Source of the DNA: a virus
Virus record (IMG/VR): IMGVR_UViG_3300013286_000071
Coordinates: 1 to 21,914 of that record
DNA: 21,914 nt
Reading direction: 5' to 3' (one strand)
Positions 21,504-21,914 of the stretch are shown here, in pieces. Position 1 is the stretch's first letter, and each line of letters starts with the position of its first letter. Both the position numbers and the translations under genes were made by a program. Under the pieces are notes generated by a model. That model worked only from the letters and a program-made list of their open reading frames with translations, was not told the DNA's origin and ran no database searches.

Positions 21504-21830
21504 TTAGCCTGCCGTTGAGGGTAATGGACCTTCGGCGCGCACAATTTGGAACTCATACAAACCAGCGCTAGGAGTAACTGAGCCAGCTGTAAAGTTACCA
21601 AATTGAACAGTCAGAACGTTTGCAGTCAAGCAATCGGCTTCAACTATAAACACACCGCTTATTTGGTTAGCAATATAACCTTGAGCAAGGATAATGTCGG
21701 TGGTTTGCAAGCCAGGCACAGAGAACGTTTGATTGCTAGTTGCTTGAGCAGAAACGGCTGTTGGTGTGATATTGATTGAAATGTAAAAAGTTTCGTGGGA
21801 ATTGCCACGAGTGACGGTCGTTGAAGACAT
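21504..21830 (-). CDS. Small beta-rich structural-region protein, 108 aa
   Basis: First gene of the late leftward block, with AAGGAATC before ATG 21830. The protein is beta-rich and Thr/Ala/Val-rich (TFYISINITPTAVSAQATSN, FSVPGLQTTDIILAQGYIAN, CLTANVLTVQFGNFTAGSV) and ends RAEGPLPSTAG. A single Ig-like or decoration-protein fold is likely. Its position just after a terminator suggests it begins a new transcription unit downstream of the capsid genes. The function is not known. Minor capsid or neck protein is the best guess. Confidence 0.7.
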   Translation of the reverse strand: MSSTTVTRGNSHETFYISINITPTAVSAQATSNQTFSVPGLQTTDIILAQGYIANQISGVFIVEADCLTANVLTVQFGNFTAGSVTPSAGLYEFQIVRAEGPLPSTAG

Positions 21831-21869
21831 GATGATTCCTTTTAAAGAATGAATTGATTGTACTATCAG
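21831..21869 (-). promoter_or_regulatory. Possible promoter for the late tail block
   Basis: Between the terminator and the first gene, the minus strand has TACAAT (5/6 match to -10) a few bases after the T-tract, with no good -35. If the terminator is efficient, a promoter is expected here, but this one is weak and may need a phage activator. Confidence 0.2.
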
Positions 21870-21901
21870 AAAAAGAAAAAGCCACCCCTTTTGAGAGTGG
21901 C
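21870..21901 (-). terminator. Rho-independent terminator upstream of the tail block
   Basis: On the minus strand, GCCACTC (21901-21895) pairs with GGGTGGC (21887-21881), with one G-U. The loop is TCAAAAGG. A TTTTTCTTTTT tract follows. It would stop or attenuate leftward transcription coming from genes to the right. In the other direction the tract is only CTTCTCTT, so rightward action would be weak. Confidence 0.8.
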
Positions 21902-21914
21902 CTTCTCTTAGGTC

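Noticed and set aside
1-21914. tRNA genes, insertion sequences, integrase and attachment sites
   Set aside because: No cloverleaf-type sequence, transposase motif, terminal inverted repeats or recombinase signature was seen on reading both strands; a tRNA-detection program was not run.

Overview
The window is a block of a tailed double-stranded DNA phage genome. It could be virion DNA or a prophage; no integrase, attachment site or host gene is visible. The gene set points to a podovirus with a P22-type head-tail neck: a gp4-like tail accessory factor, a gp10-like packaged DNA stabilization protein and then a run of candidate DNA-ejection proteins. Strong Shine-Dalgarno sites of the AAGGA type and GC content that looks somewhat below 50 % fit a Gram-negative host. 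Some small gene families resemble those of phages of freshwater Betaproteobacteria, but that host assignment is an inference from memory of the families and was not tested.

Left end (1-594): two short leftward genes, one cut by the window edge and one encoding a 38-aa membrane peptide, lie opposite a rightward Cro-like repressor of 52 aa. The space between them holds a plausible leftward promoter with a perfect palindrome in its spacer, and a second copy of the same TTAACTTA motif over a -10-like element only six bases before the cro ATG. The cro transcript may therefore be leaderless.

Early rightward operon (595-2679): a YdaU/DUF1376 replication protein, a small Cys/His-rich protein, a pair of ORFs overlapping in two frames, a VRR-NUC nuclease, a helical protein and an HNH-type zinc protein. 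Start-stop overlaps (TAATG, GTGA) link most of them. Together they look like a DNA replication, recombination and processing set.

Island (2676-3303): a leftward, very charged small protein and a divergent rightward acidic protein. The acidic protein has a 9-bp tandem repeat and its own rho-independent terminator, and it sits against the direction of the genes to its right. It looks like a moron-type cassette.

Late leftward operon (3302-21830), read from right to left: two small beta-rich proteins that probably follow the capsid gene outside the window, a 1085-aa repetitive tail fibre with a small partner, a 165-aa tailspike-adaptor-like protein, a 339-aa fibre with a 54-aa partner, a pectate-lyase-fold tailspike with an 87-aa partner, the gp4-like and gp10-like neck proteins, an 86-aa protein, a cupin-like protein, three candidate ejection proteins (233, 448 and 790 aa), several small membrane/coiled-coil proteins, a GTA-type holin, an M15 peptidase endolysin, a metallophosphoesterase and a short helical protein. 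A terminator at 21870-21901 separates this block from whatever lies to the right. Nearly all junctions are tight, so the block is probably translated as a coupled late operon.

Points that a simple gene call would miss: an apparent AUU start that adds 31 residues to the 5592-6254 gene, the dual-frame region at 1579-1858, an inserted beta module inside the gp4-like protein, the recurring pairing of each fibre or spike with a small downstream gene, and a sequence module shared between the long fibre and the 86-aa neck-region protein.
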